NCBI RefSeq assembly: GCF_029873635.1
Contig: NC_080425.1
Span: 47,476,178 to 47,540,177, forward strand
Reading direction: 5' to 3'
Length of the DNA: 64,000 nt
Source of the DNA: Malania oleifera
Taxonomy: Eukaryota; Streptophyta; Magnoliopsida; Santalales; Ximeniaceae
Below, in pieces: positions 1-10,912 of the stretch. Both the position numbers and the translations under genes were made by a program. The notes beneath the pieces were generated by a model. It was not told the origin of the DNA, ran no database searches, and worked only from the letters and a program-made list of their open reading frames with translations. The number at the start of each line of letters is the position of its first letter. Within the stretch, counting starts at the first letter, position 1.

Positions 1-2201
1 AGAAATTTCTAATTTAAGCATTTGAGATCAGTTTAGTTTAATGTGCAGTATATGTTGAAGCTGATTTAAAAAATATTCACTTAACACATTTATCATTTTC
101 CATTTTGTAATTAACAAAAGCAGGAGAATAAATGAATTTTAATTTTACTCGTAGATCTTCTCCCCCTTTTGTCGTCAACAAAATGGTAGAATCTTTTTTT
201 TTTTTTTTGAAAAAGAGAACATGTAAACTTACTCCCCCTTTGTCCTTGAATTTTAGAAATATCATAACAAGATGAATTGAAGAAGATTACAAAATATATG
301 TCATGAATGCTTTTAAGCTCAAGGCAATAGATAAGATATATCTTTTATGAAACTGGTTCTTGCCCTAAAATTTTTTTCCCTTAATATTAATAATAAGTAA
401 TGGGGACAATGCTTGCAATATAATAATTTTAATCACTAAAGTTCAAGGAAGCAAAATTTTTCTAGTAGTCGTTTAAGCACGGACATTTCATAAATTAACT
501 AGAGAACTTCAATCATATAGATCCAAAAAGGTAATTCACACAATTTAATCCTAGATCATATGGCTCAAAAAGAAGACTGTGGCAAAACAACATATTTCAA
601 TGTAAGATTTTCAATAAAATCATCATACTCTGAAGCACGTGCCACAGAAGATTTCTAATCTAAGGTTTAATGTTGGTGAGCATAACAAGATAAAAATTTA
701 ATATTAAAAGCTTCGTCTTTCAATTTGAGTATGTGCTTAGATGTTTTCAACTACTTATTATGATATTGATTGTGAAAAATGCATTTCAACAGTATAAGCA
801 ACTAGCTTAAAAATTTACTGGATATTGTTTTGGCATTTCATCCAACTAGTAAAATCCCTATAGAATACACATGCATTATAAAATTAAATTAAGCCCTATA
901 ATGGTGTTCATATAACCCATGAACAATCCATATCAAATTATAGATCCAAAAAAGCGGGATATGATGTTCATGGTTTCCATAAAAGTTTAGGACTCAAAAA
1001 CAAAAACAATAATGCATATGAATCCACAAGAATGCTCAATAAAGCTCTATTTTATTTTCTAATGATGGGGCTTAATTCCCCTGAATAGTTACATACATGT
1101 ATGCTTGCATTTTTAGTTCAAGGATGATGTTCATTTTTCACGCATTCATCATATATTCATCCTTTAAAAGTTTTCAATGTGCAGTAAATATTAATCATTC
1201 GGCACATATGCATGATGTATTGCATTTCAATCAGCACTCAACAAACAATCAAGGCTATACATAAATATTATGCAATAACTGTGCAATTGAGGTTCAAGAA
1301 GGTAACACGACTCAAAAGACTCAATGAGCATGTGACAAATAAAAGCTAACCCAATGTCATCCGATTTCTCCAAGATTATAGACTTTAATCAAGGCATATG
1401 ATTTTGAATTTAAAACAACCTGATTAACCATTTGGATCTTAGATGAAGTTCATAACCCAAATATTTGGACCAAATGGTGTCCATGATCTTAGACTATCCT
1501 AGGAACATAGAATATGCATAATTTAGAGCATCCTAGGAGAATTTCATGAAAAGTGTACATGACTTTCAATTTAGCACATAGCATACAAGCTTCAACATGT
1601 ACCAATCAATTAGATTAATTAGCATGCTATTTAAGATATTTCTAAAATCCAATCAACATGCACTAAATTTTAAACCACGATCATTCTACATGCAAAGGCT
1701 TACAATTACCATTAAATCAGCATGAAAATGATCTTTTTATCATGCATCAGTTATAATTAGTTAATAATGACACAATGCATGTAATAGACTAGGTGACCTC
1801 TTAAGTTTAAAAATGCTAAGTTCAACATTGTCACTATATGATACCACATAAGACTTGTAAAATAATTTGGTATTTAAAATCAGTCTTATGGATTTATATC
1901 CTCGATCAACTAGTTGGCATGTATGACTGTATATGATCATTCAAGACAACATGCAAGATCCTAGTTAACTACCAGCATGCAATTCACAAGCATTTGCTTT
2001 AGCCATGCAGATGGTATTAAGCTAAAGCATGCAAGTATTCTAATTATCTCTACAGTATGCAATTCAATATACTTCAATAATAGTTCATGTTGTAAACAAT
2101 ATTAACTATCCATCAAATATTTAAATATTTAGTAGGATATGGATAGTGATATGTAGTTCTCACAAAGGCATAAAGCGTAAAGATATTCCCAAAATAACCA
2201 C
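1..2201 (-). other. SIRE-B 3' internal non-coding region, distal part
   Basis: This AT-rich stretch has no credible coding frame. It lies left of the SIRE-A insertion and continues at 12825, so I read it as the long 3' non-coding region of the minus-strand element SIRE-B. A pyrimidine-rich CTCCCCCTTTTGTCGTCAAC stretch near 160-180 is, on the minus strand, a GGGGGAG polypurine tract of the kind that precedes a copia 3' LTR. A second CTCCCCCTTTGTC stretch lies at about 232-244. The 3' LTR itself is not seen and may lie left of position 1. Confidence 0.5.
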
Positions 2202-3067
2202 TGTTGATCTCATAGGTCACACCCAATTTTGATCATAACAAATACTCTTGGTATTGATGGTCGTACTAAGGCTTGCATGCAGGTTCACCTTACGCTTGTA
2301 CTCAAACCAAACGATATATCATGATGGTGTGTGGTGTTCGTCAAAGAATGAAGAAATCTGTGTTTTAATTTGTATTTTTTATTCATCTTCTTCATTGTAG
2401 GATGTAAATTTAATTATGGATTGTACACCTATGACTTGTAATAATTTGCCTCATGCTCAAATTGAACCTAGATGGACTTTAGGAACCTACACGTAGTGCA
2501 CATAGTCCCGAACATCACTGCTTATATCAGGGAAGTTAAATGAAGCCAAATTGGACTTAATTGAAAATCTTGCGAGAGGTCGAGTGACTGATCCTATGGC
2601 ATTCAAAACGAGTCGGGCGACTGAACCATGAACAGGTCAACTTGTTGACTTGTATTCGGCAGACCGAACAAAATTACACATATTTTCCTTAGTCACCTGA
2701 ACTCGTGTCAGAGTACTTTTCACCAAGTGGGGTGCTCGAACCTTTGCGTTCACTTTGGCCTCGAGCGACCGAACGTTTGAGCTGGGTTAACCGAATTGTA
2801 CTTTAGGCACCTGAACTGCGGTCTTTTTGGGGAATCGCCTCTGTTCAACTAATCGAAGTATATTTTAAGCGATTGAACCTCAAAATGACTTGTTTGGCTT
2901 TGAGTCTATTCGGGCACCTGAATCTTGTACCGGGCACCCGAAATTCTCGAGTTGAATTAATTTTAACCAAGTTAAAATGGGGTAAACAGGGTTAATTTTT
3001 CTAATCTTTCATTAAACATTTCTAATAATTCCCATTGGGTCCCCAATGGTCATAAATCCTCCCTCGC

Positions 3068-3077
3068 CTATATATAC
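3068..3077 (+). promoter_or_regulatory. TATA box of SIRE-A 5' LTR
   Basis: CTATATATAC lies about 120 bp downstream of the U3 motif array and is the best TATA candidate in this LTR. The corresponding stretch is missing from the 3' LTR. Confidence 0.55.
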
Positions 3078-5117
3078 ATGTTCATTTGCAATAATTAGCA
3101 AGGGATTAGGAAATTGTTCGAGGCCAAAATTCTCTCAAATTCAAAAATCGCTTTTTAGTGTATACTACTCCCAAACACTTATACACTTCATTCTTCTTGA
3201 TCTTTTAAGTGTTGTGAGTATTTTTAAAGTGCTTGTGCTTAATCTCACTAGCTCATACTCTCACTTGCTATATTGATTGTTTGATTTTTATTAAGAGTAA
3301 AGCTTTAAGTTCTCCCATCAATTTTATTTCATAAATCTTGTGTGGGAAGACTTAGAGGCTTGTGGTTCTTGCATTGTCATTGCAAGTTACCTTAGCCTAT
3401 ACTTTTATGTGCAAAAATAATTTTCAAAGCTTGCAATCAAACATCCATTGTTCTTAGTTGTAACAACCTGCTAAATTAACTGAGGTTTTTTTTTTATTTT
3501 TTTTATAACAATTATTGTGAAATTCCATTGTTCAGATATTTCCACATATATATAAAACTAACCATCCACCTAAGCAGAAAGAAGCTAAAATCACATAACC
3601 ACCACCATACATAAGTATGTACAATACCAGAGAGCAACAGTGTTCCCAAACTATACATATATGTCTGTTTTCCAAAATACCCTCAACTGGGCTAGGGCTA
3701 TACAAAAATACTCCCAAAAATACTCACTTTACTAACAGGACAGTATTGAAGCTCCTCTACCTGCGAGCTTGATCAGCTCGCCTGACTGGATCACCTGAAA
3801 AAAATATTAATTTAATGGGATGAGACGACGCTCAGTTAGACGAAATATGCTATTGCTAGTATGTGGCAAATGAGTTACAATATTATGAAAATATGTTTCT
3901 ATATAATCATATATAACTGAATCTGTTAATACAATACAAGTAATATAAACCACCACATTTTCCATGTTGTTTAACATATCTGTATTTTCGGTTTCTACTC
4001 AAAATACTTCTAATATACATAAGTATATTCTCTGTCCCTGTAAATCTGTATATACATAATAATAATTGAATACTTCCCTGTGGATAACTGTGTGTCATGA
4101 TTTAACCCCTCATGACAGGGTTGTGCGGCCCATAGGTAGGATCTATCCTGGCTGGCCAATTAGGATAAATCACTATACTCCATCGGTCTGATCAGCCCTC
4201 CTCAACCCATATTTGATGGGGAGCCTGTCCACTCGTGGGCACTATACGATCGACCTACTATCACGTATTATCTGAATGGGTGGTTGCACTCTATACTGTA
4301 TATAGCTATGGTACCGTGCTCTGTAAACTGTATCTGTAATGGTCCATCAGGGTCTGATGCTATATAATACATTTCTATATATAACTATCTGTTTTACCAT
4401 GATTTTGTAATAACTGTATTAACCATGTTGCTGTAGTAAACTGTATCTATATCAACTGTATTTCTGTAATTAACTGTAAATCTGTATGTCATGGTACTGT
4501 AAAACTGTATAATCATGGTATTCTATAATTGCTATAAAACATATCCACTGTTTGTATATTCTGTAAAGCATAACTCTGAAAAATACTATAAAGCATGTTC
4601 CTGTACTATATCTATATTCTCTAAAACATATTATTCATAATTGTTAAACTATATAAAGCTCTGCTGTGAATAATAATCTGGCAACAATATACATTTTATA
4701 CTAAAAATCATTCTAGAACTACCTAGCATAACATATTTCCCTTACCTGACTATTAAAAAGCCCTTATCGTATACCGATCCAACTCCTGCAGGGCTTCCTA
4801 CACAACACCCTGAAAACAACATTCACTAGAATAGAATATCAATATTTCTTTGCCTACATCATTTCCTACAACTAGTAGAAGGCCAAAAATTGACTAAAAG
4901 ACCTTACCCTGATTCTGGGGAGAAATTCAACTTGATCCCACCAATGATCCACCCTAGCAGACTTGAAGAGAACTTCGCTAGGAGCGTAGTGGTGGCCTCA
5001 GATCATCGATTCGGTGACTAACGGGGCCGAAATTGAAGAGAGAAGGGGGAAGGACCGTAGAGGAGAGAGAAGAGAGGGTTCAGTGAGTTTTCTGCACAAG
5101 AAAACTAAGTTTATCAC

Positions 5118-5125
5118 TATTTATA
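5118..5125 (-). promoter_or_regulatory. TATA box of SOLO-1
   Basis: TATTTATA on the plus strand reads TATAAATA on the minus strand. It lies directly next to the TCGTCGACGA-type motif array (5132-5372), as in the other LTR families of this window. Confidence 0.55.
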
Positions 5126-5131
5126 CTACGA

Positions 5132-5372
5132 GATTCATCGACGAGCCACGTCACCTCATCGACGAGTCCTGTAGAAAGTTCGTCGACGAACCTGCATCCT
5201 CGTCGACAAATTTTAGACTTCCCAAAATCCACTCTCGGTATCTTCTCGTCGATGAAACTTGCCTTCGTCGATGAGACCGTATGTTATCCTCGTCCACGAA
5301 TGCCCTGTGTTCATCGACGAGCCCGTCAGAAAATTCCTAGATTATTATGCCCCAAAGGGCAATGTTGTCGAC
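5132..5372 (-). repeat. TCGTCGACGA-type U3 motif array in SOLO-1
   Basis: About ten degenerate copies of a palindromic motif with core TCGACGA (for example CATCGACGAG, CGTCGACGAA) are spread over 240 bp. Variants differ mainly by C-to-T or G-to-A changes at CG, as expected from decay of methylated cytosine. Confidence 0.75.
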
Positions 5373-6185
5373 GAAGTCTGCTGCCTCCTTCTATTACTAT
5401 TTCCATTTTCCTCCCTCTTTATTATTTAAATACCATTATTATTCACGTCGTTACATTAGTACATTGAGAACATCTTATTAAGGTTGTTTAAATCATCTTG
5501 CTAGCATATTGGAAATCTTGATTTGATACTATAATATTCAAATATTGTGTTTCAAATATTGTTTTGATATACACTCTTGATCTTGATTAATTATCTATAC
5601 TTGATTGAGTGTTTAGCATAGATTAGAGCACTGAGCATATTTATAGATCATTCGTGCTTGCAGTATTGCTTGAGCTATACTGGTGTACATATTGTCTTGT
5701 GAAGAAGCGTATTTCCGTATACAAAATTTTATACACATTTTTTGTATTCTAGGCGTGGGCCTAAAGAGGGAGACTAGCCCTGTGAAATAATCCCAGGTTG
5801 GTTTAGACCCGGTTAGGAAAGCTAGGTGCACTATCCTGGTAAAGGTGGGGACGTAGGCAGTATTGGCCTGGTTGTATTTAGGTGCTGCTCCACCCGTTGA
5901 GTGAGCTTATAGTGTAATCCTTGTGTGAGTGTGCCAAGGTGGGGATGTAGGCAGTATTGGCCGAACCCCGATAACACATCTAGTGTTAGTTTTATTTTTC
6001 GTAATTGATTTTTTGCACCTGTATGCTTACATTTATTGTCTGAATATCTGATTGGGTTTGTAATTACATAGAAGGATCCTAAGCTTGTGCAATACTGATT
6101 GTTGGATTAGTTGAACCTAGGGGATAAAGTTTTGAATACCAATTTACCCCCCCCCCCCTTTTGGGATTGCACCAGAGTTAACAAT

Positions 6186-6197
6186 TGGTATCAGAGC
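6186..6197 (+). promoter_or_regulatory. SIRE-A primer binding site
   Basis: TGGTATCAGAGC follows the 5' LTR end after two spacer bases. It is the standard plant Ty1/copia primer site, complementary to the 3' end of initiator tRNA-Met. Confidence 0.92.
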
Positions 6198-6235
6198 CTC
6201 ATAACTTAAACTTAAATTTCATTTAGTAAAAGATC

Positions 6236-7539
6236 ATGATGGCTTGTGTTAGTGCATCCCCTTCATATGAGGGAAGATTGGTCACACATTCACTAGTATT
6301 CTGTGTTGATAACTATTCTATATGGAAATTTAGAATGACTGTGTATGTGAAAGCTTTGAATTGGAAATTCTAGAAAGTCATTGATTAGGGTGATAGTGTG
6401 CTTGTGAAATCCATTGGCTATATTGATGTTCCTAAATCTGAATATGAATTAAATGATCATGGTAAGAACTTAGTGTAGGTAAACTTTGATGCTATGAATG
6501 CCTTACAACATGCTTTAGATTCTAATGTTCTATTTGAGGTTATAGCATGTAGCGGTGCTAAGGAGATATGGGATGAACTTAAAAGGAGATATGGAGCATC
6601 CATGCAAAATAAAGTGATCACTCCTTGTGACTTAAGCCCTGAAGATTTTGAAGGAGGTAACCAATGCTTTATTGCTTTAACTAATAATGAGGAAATCTTT
6701 ACTCCTTCCATTATCAATTCATGTGTTGATTTGAATGATATATCTGATTCTGAATTGTACGATAGCTCTGATTATGAAAGCATGCCAACTTATGAAGAAT
6801 TGCAAATTGAATATGTTATAATTCATTAGTTACTTGATAAATCTAATAAGAAATATATTGTTTTGGAAAAAAAGTATGAAGCATGCATGAAAGAACGTGA
6901 ATCTAAAGTTTTTCCTGATAGAGAGAATGACCTAAAAATCAAAAGATTAGTAAGCAAGAATGAATCATTAGAAAAAGAAATGACTATCTTGAAATCTTAA
7001 ATTTCTAATGATAATAATAAAGATCTTTGGATTGGAGAACTTGAACAAAAAGCAAACAACATGACTAAATAGTTTATCAAATTACAAGATGTTTGCAAAG
7101 GTTTTAAAAACTTAAAAATGCAAGAACTAGAGAAGAAAATAGAAGACCAATCTAAGATCATCTACACGTTCACTAGAGGGAAGGACAACTTTAATAAGTT
7201 GTTAGATTCACAAAAGATGACCTTAGATAAGGAAGGTATCGGTTTTAATGTAGTTTAAAATAGGAAAAGGAAGAACCTATACATGGGGTACTTTTTAAAA
7301 GAATCGAAACATTATGCTAGTACCTCCTCCAGTCCATAGACTCACACCACATGTGTATTGTGTAAAAAGAAAGGGCACATAAAATTTAACTGCCCGTTTA
7401 AAAGAAAAGGTGTGAAACCCAAACGAGTATGGAAAGTCAAAGAATCACCGACTCCTAATCCATCAAGAATAAAAGATAGAAAATGGTATGGGCTGTTAAG
7501 AAAACAAACCCCTTGAAATTCAAGGAAGAATGTACTTAA
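6236..7539 (+). pseudogene. gag: SIRE-A gag, degenerate
   Basis: Gag packages the element RNA. Translation from the ATG at 6236 shows the N-terminal pattern shared with the other copia gags here: a start of internal region, then S-x-x-Y-E-G, a W-K-F-x-M segment near residue 38, and a W-D-E-L-K-R-R-Y motif at about 6567. A Glu/Lys-rich coiled coil (about 6830-7250) and one CX2CX4HX4C zinc knuckle at 7352-7393 follow. The frame is broken by several stops, including near 6373, 6388 and 6827, and by frame changes. The longest open part is 6494-6829. The first knuckle found in SIRE-C, -D and -E is not seen here. No pol frame follows. Confidence 0.85.
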
Positions 7540-10125
7540 ACAGGAATTACATGATCACATAATTCTTCATTAGCATTTAGGATTAGCTATAGGGCGTAGT
7601 GTTGACTAAAGGCTTAGGAAGTGGTTTGAGCTAAAAATGTAAAAGCTTAATATATGTCCATTATTCAAAATTTTACATACTAAGGATCTTGAAAAATTAA
7701 GCCAATATGGAAATTCAAGAAAAATAACTAATCTAAACTTAATGCATATATTCATTGGTTGAAATTATTGGCTGCTTGAATAAAAATCCACTTCCAAATG
7801 GACAAGGCAATTGTGCTTGGCATATTATTCTCAATGCTTAATTCATACTTGAATATACGAATCTTAAGTTAAGCATATCTTGTCCATTGTACATATTTGA
7901 GCTTTAGGGAATCCATCTCGATATATATTATTGAAACCTAAACTCATTTTTGAATATAAAAGCCTTAACCATTGCTTAGTCATCACTCTAGGCTTAAGCT
8001 CTAATGATTATTAGATCCTATTCTAACTAGTGCTTACTTTAAGACATTATTCAATAGTCAAAATTAGAGGCAACCACTAAGGGATTCTAGTTTCACTGAT
8101 TAACCAAAATATTCCCTTTTGCGCTTAAAATATAAAAATCTTCTAATTTTGGTTCACCGTATCCTCCACATGAAATCCTTACCAAACCATGATCATATTA
8201 GGTAAGGTTTCACCCATTCCTTGGTTTGTATCCTTGCTCCTCTGTATGATCATACCTAAAAGATACTTTCCAATCACCAAAGAGCAGTTTTCCAAAATTC
8301 ATACTCTTCTAGTTGCTCTTTATCTAAATTGTTTGGACAAATTCATTATCATAAAACTATCTTAATACTATCCGCATGTGCTCACTTCAAAATACTCTTC
8401 AAAACTTAATAAGTAATTAAAACTTTAAGAGTATTTATTCTAACTTGTGTCAAAAGCTCTCAATCCTTCAAAGTCTTGAGCTTCATATCTTGAGTAAAGA
8501 TTGAATGGCTAAATGAATTGCACTGGGTTTCAATTTTAGAGAAAATTCATAGTCCAAATGAAACTTGTGCATGAGCAGTTTAAATTGAAAGTCATTCTGA
8601 ACTTGTGCCTTCACACGCTTTAAAATTCATATCAATAGAGGCTATATTGGCTTAGCTCACTTAAAGAAATATATATTGTGACTTTTTGGTCCTCTAAGCC
8701 TATTCATCCAAAGCCAAGAATATATCATTAAAAAACTAGATCTCTTGGCTAAATGATTTGAAAAATAAGAAAAAAGGCATTAAATGAGTCAAGTGCATAA
8801 TTGAGGAGGAACATTTATCTTTCACATCTATATACATTAAAATGCTCTAAATTTTTTATTTATGCTTATATGTGTGTATGATCTTGTGAGAACAACTCTG
8901 CACTATTCTCATAACTATCCATTGTTAGTTACTGTTCATGTCATTTGTTGGACAGTTCATTTCTTTTATGAGTTTTTGATTAAACTACTAGAAAGCATAC
9001 TTGTGTTGAAAGCCTCCTGCATGGTGGATGCAGTGATACTGTATACATGCTAGTTGGGGTTATTAGGTTGTGGCTTGCTTTATATGATTTATCTGTTGAA
9101 AGCAACCCACTATCAGGTACAAGTTTTATGGGAAAACGTTCAATTTACAGACGACATGTTGCTAAAATTTTTGTAGATTTTTTCCCAAAAGTAAAACCTT
9201 GTACAAAGATGATTATGTTAAAATAAATAATAAAACATTTTTGAAAGGACGAGTGAAAACAAATTGAATATTAAAATTCATCCTGGCATAATCATCAAAT
9301 AGTTAGAGGAGTTTAGATCCATTCTTAGGAAAAGAGCTTAATGGATTCATATGCATCAATTCACATTTTTGAATATTGAGGCTCTTTAGAAATCACTAAA
9401 CATCATATCCATTTATGAATAGATATGGATTGTCCTAGGTTATGAGTATCATTTCATGCCTTAATATATTTTCTAAGATGCATCTATGACCTTTAGGGAT
9501 GACCATACTAATCAGAATATAGTTGATAAATCATCAGCATGGTTGGTTTTTTTAAAGATTTAAAATGATTGCTTATACTACTTGGCATACTTAATGAAAT
9601 TAATTCTTATTAAGTATAAGCAGTTTATTTCATCTAAGCTATAATTCCAAATGATAGGTGGAGCATCTAAAATTAAAATATTCATTTTATTATGCTCTCA
9701 AATACTTTTAGCTTAGATCTGCCTTGAATCAAGTGTGGCTTGTGCTTAATTAAAATGATTTGTGTAAAAATCTTAAGTTGAAATATGTTAATTTGCCACA
9801 GTCATTTGATTTGCCATATGATCTTGTATGTGAGTGTTAAATTCTTTTTGGATCATTATAGTTGTGGTTTTCTGATTATATTTTGGTATGTGCTTCATTG
9901 ACAAACTAGAAAATTTGTGCTTGCTTATTTTAAATTAAAGTTTCTTTTTCAGCAAACACCCCCAGTACCATTTTGCAAACATTATAAGGGGGATATATAT
10001 TACTATTATATACATATATATCTTTAAATTGCACAACTGGTTCAGCAACTTCACTTTAAATCATACGGCTCTGAGAAAATGAAATGTATTTTATACTCTA
10101 ATTCCATATCTTGTGGAAATACATT

Positions 10126-10285
10126 AACAAGTGGTAAATGTGCACATTTGTAAACTTTTAATTGGCATCATTTTTATAAAAAGCTAACAAGTGGTATCAA
10201 TTTTTTATTTTTTATTTTATAACTAGTGGTTTCTAACAATTGGTATCATATTTTTCTACCATGTAGTTATAACAAATGGTATCAG
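10126..10285 (+). repeat. Cluster of primer-site-like motifs in SIRE-A
   Basis: Six short stretches within 160 bp resemble the element's own LTR end plus primer site (AACAATTGGTATCAGAGC): AACAAGTGGTAAATG (10126), ATTGGCATCA (10161), AACAAGTGGTATCAA (10186), AACTAGTGGT (10221), AACAATTGGTATCAT (10235) and AACAAATGGTATCAG (10271). The role is unknown. Confidence 0.7.
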
Positions 10286-10738
10286 TCCCACATATATTTT
10301 CTTATTTTATATTTTGTGCGAATGCATATATTTGCTAGCAAACAAAACTCAAAAATGATTATAATAAATTAAATTTTGAAATCTTTTGAAAGGATGAGTG
10401 AAAGCCAAATGTAAATTTAATCTTCATCCTTGCATAATCATCAATTGGGGGGGGGGGGGGGGAATAGGAAATTTAAATTGCTAAATATTTTGTGCTGCAT
10501 GATAATATTAGCCTTTGACTTATGTACTATTTGAGTTGATTGGTTGAAATGTGCTATATACTACTGATTAAAACTCAAATCAGGTCACTCAGATACAAAG
10601 TTATTATTGGGAATGGTCTAATTTCAAAAGGCATACTACCAAATTTTTTTTTTTCAGAAATCCTCCCAACGTACCTTTTGTATCTAAATGATGTCCTTTG
10701 CCTTCATGCTTGATTGCTTAGTCTTTTTTTGCTATTGC

Positions 10739-10753
10739 CAAAAGGGGGAGAAG
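10739..10753 (+). promoter_or_regulatory. Internal polypurine-like tract of SIRE-A
   Basis: AAAAGGGGGAGAAGA lies about 160 bp upstream of the terminal tract, after GCTATTGCC. It resembles a plus-strand priming tract and could act as a second one; this is inference. Confidence 0.45.
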
Positions 10754-10898
10754 AGGCAAAATTGGGTACATTGATAAATTTAAATTTAATTAACCATTGA
10801 TAAATTATTTAAACTGAGCTTTAATTGTGTTTATGCATAAAGTCAGGGGGAGCCTTTCTTGGTTGTACCCAATTTTGCATAAAGTATTTGTCATCAAC

Positions 10899-10911
10899 AA
10901 AAAGTGGGAGA
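10899..10911 (+). promoter_or_regulatory. SIRE-A polypurine tract
   Basis: AAAAAGTGGGAGA abuts the start of the 3' LTR (TGTTGACC at 10913). This is the expected plus-strand priming position. Confidence 0.85.
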
Positions 10912-10912
10912 T

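Larger units (their letters stand above)
3459..5455 (-). mobile_element. SOLO-1: solo LTR, Ty3/gypsy (Tekay/Del-like) inferred
   Basis: This 1997 bp insertion starts TGTAACAACC and ends CGTTACA, so its ends are a six-base inverted repeat. It is flanked by a perfect target duplication ttagt (3454-3458, 5456-5460), and the sister LTR at 12094-12100 has one uninterrupted copy of the site. There is no internal domain, so it is a solo LTR. A TATTTATA at 5118-5125 read on the minus strand, with a motif array upstream of it at 5132-5372, points to minus orientation. The GATGAGACGACGCTCAGT block near 3820 resembles chromovirus (Tekay/Del) LTRs; that assignment is inference. Confidence 0.85.
2202..6183 (+). 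repeat. SIRE-A 5' LTR (interrupted by SOLO-1)
   Basis: This aligns by eye with 10913-12819 along its whole length, apart from the SOLO-1 insertion and a short segment missing from the 3' LTR. Without the insertion it is about 1980 bp. U3 holds an array of degenerate motifs of the form CGGGCACCCGAA, GGCGACTGAACC and GGTTAACCGAA at about 2578-2945, followed by a TATA box at 3068. The 3' part contains two copies of a GTAGGCAGTATTGGCC block (about 5845 and 5940) and a long C run at about 6147-6158 just before the end. Confidence 0.9.
7540..10912 (+). other. SIRE-A 3' internal non-coding region
   Basis: This is 3.4 kb of AT-rich sequence between gag and the 3' LTR. I see no protease, integrase, reverse transcriptase or RNase H motifs in any frame. 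It contains a cluster of primer-site-like motifs (10126-10285), a 15-base G run at about 10448, an internal polypurine-like AAAAGGGGGAGAAG at about 10740, and the terminal polypurine tract. The short open frame at 8862-9053 shows no family resemblance. Confidence 0.7.
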
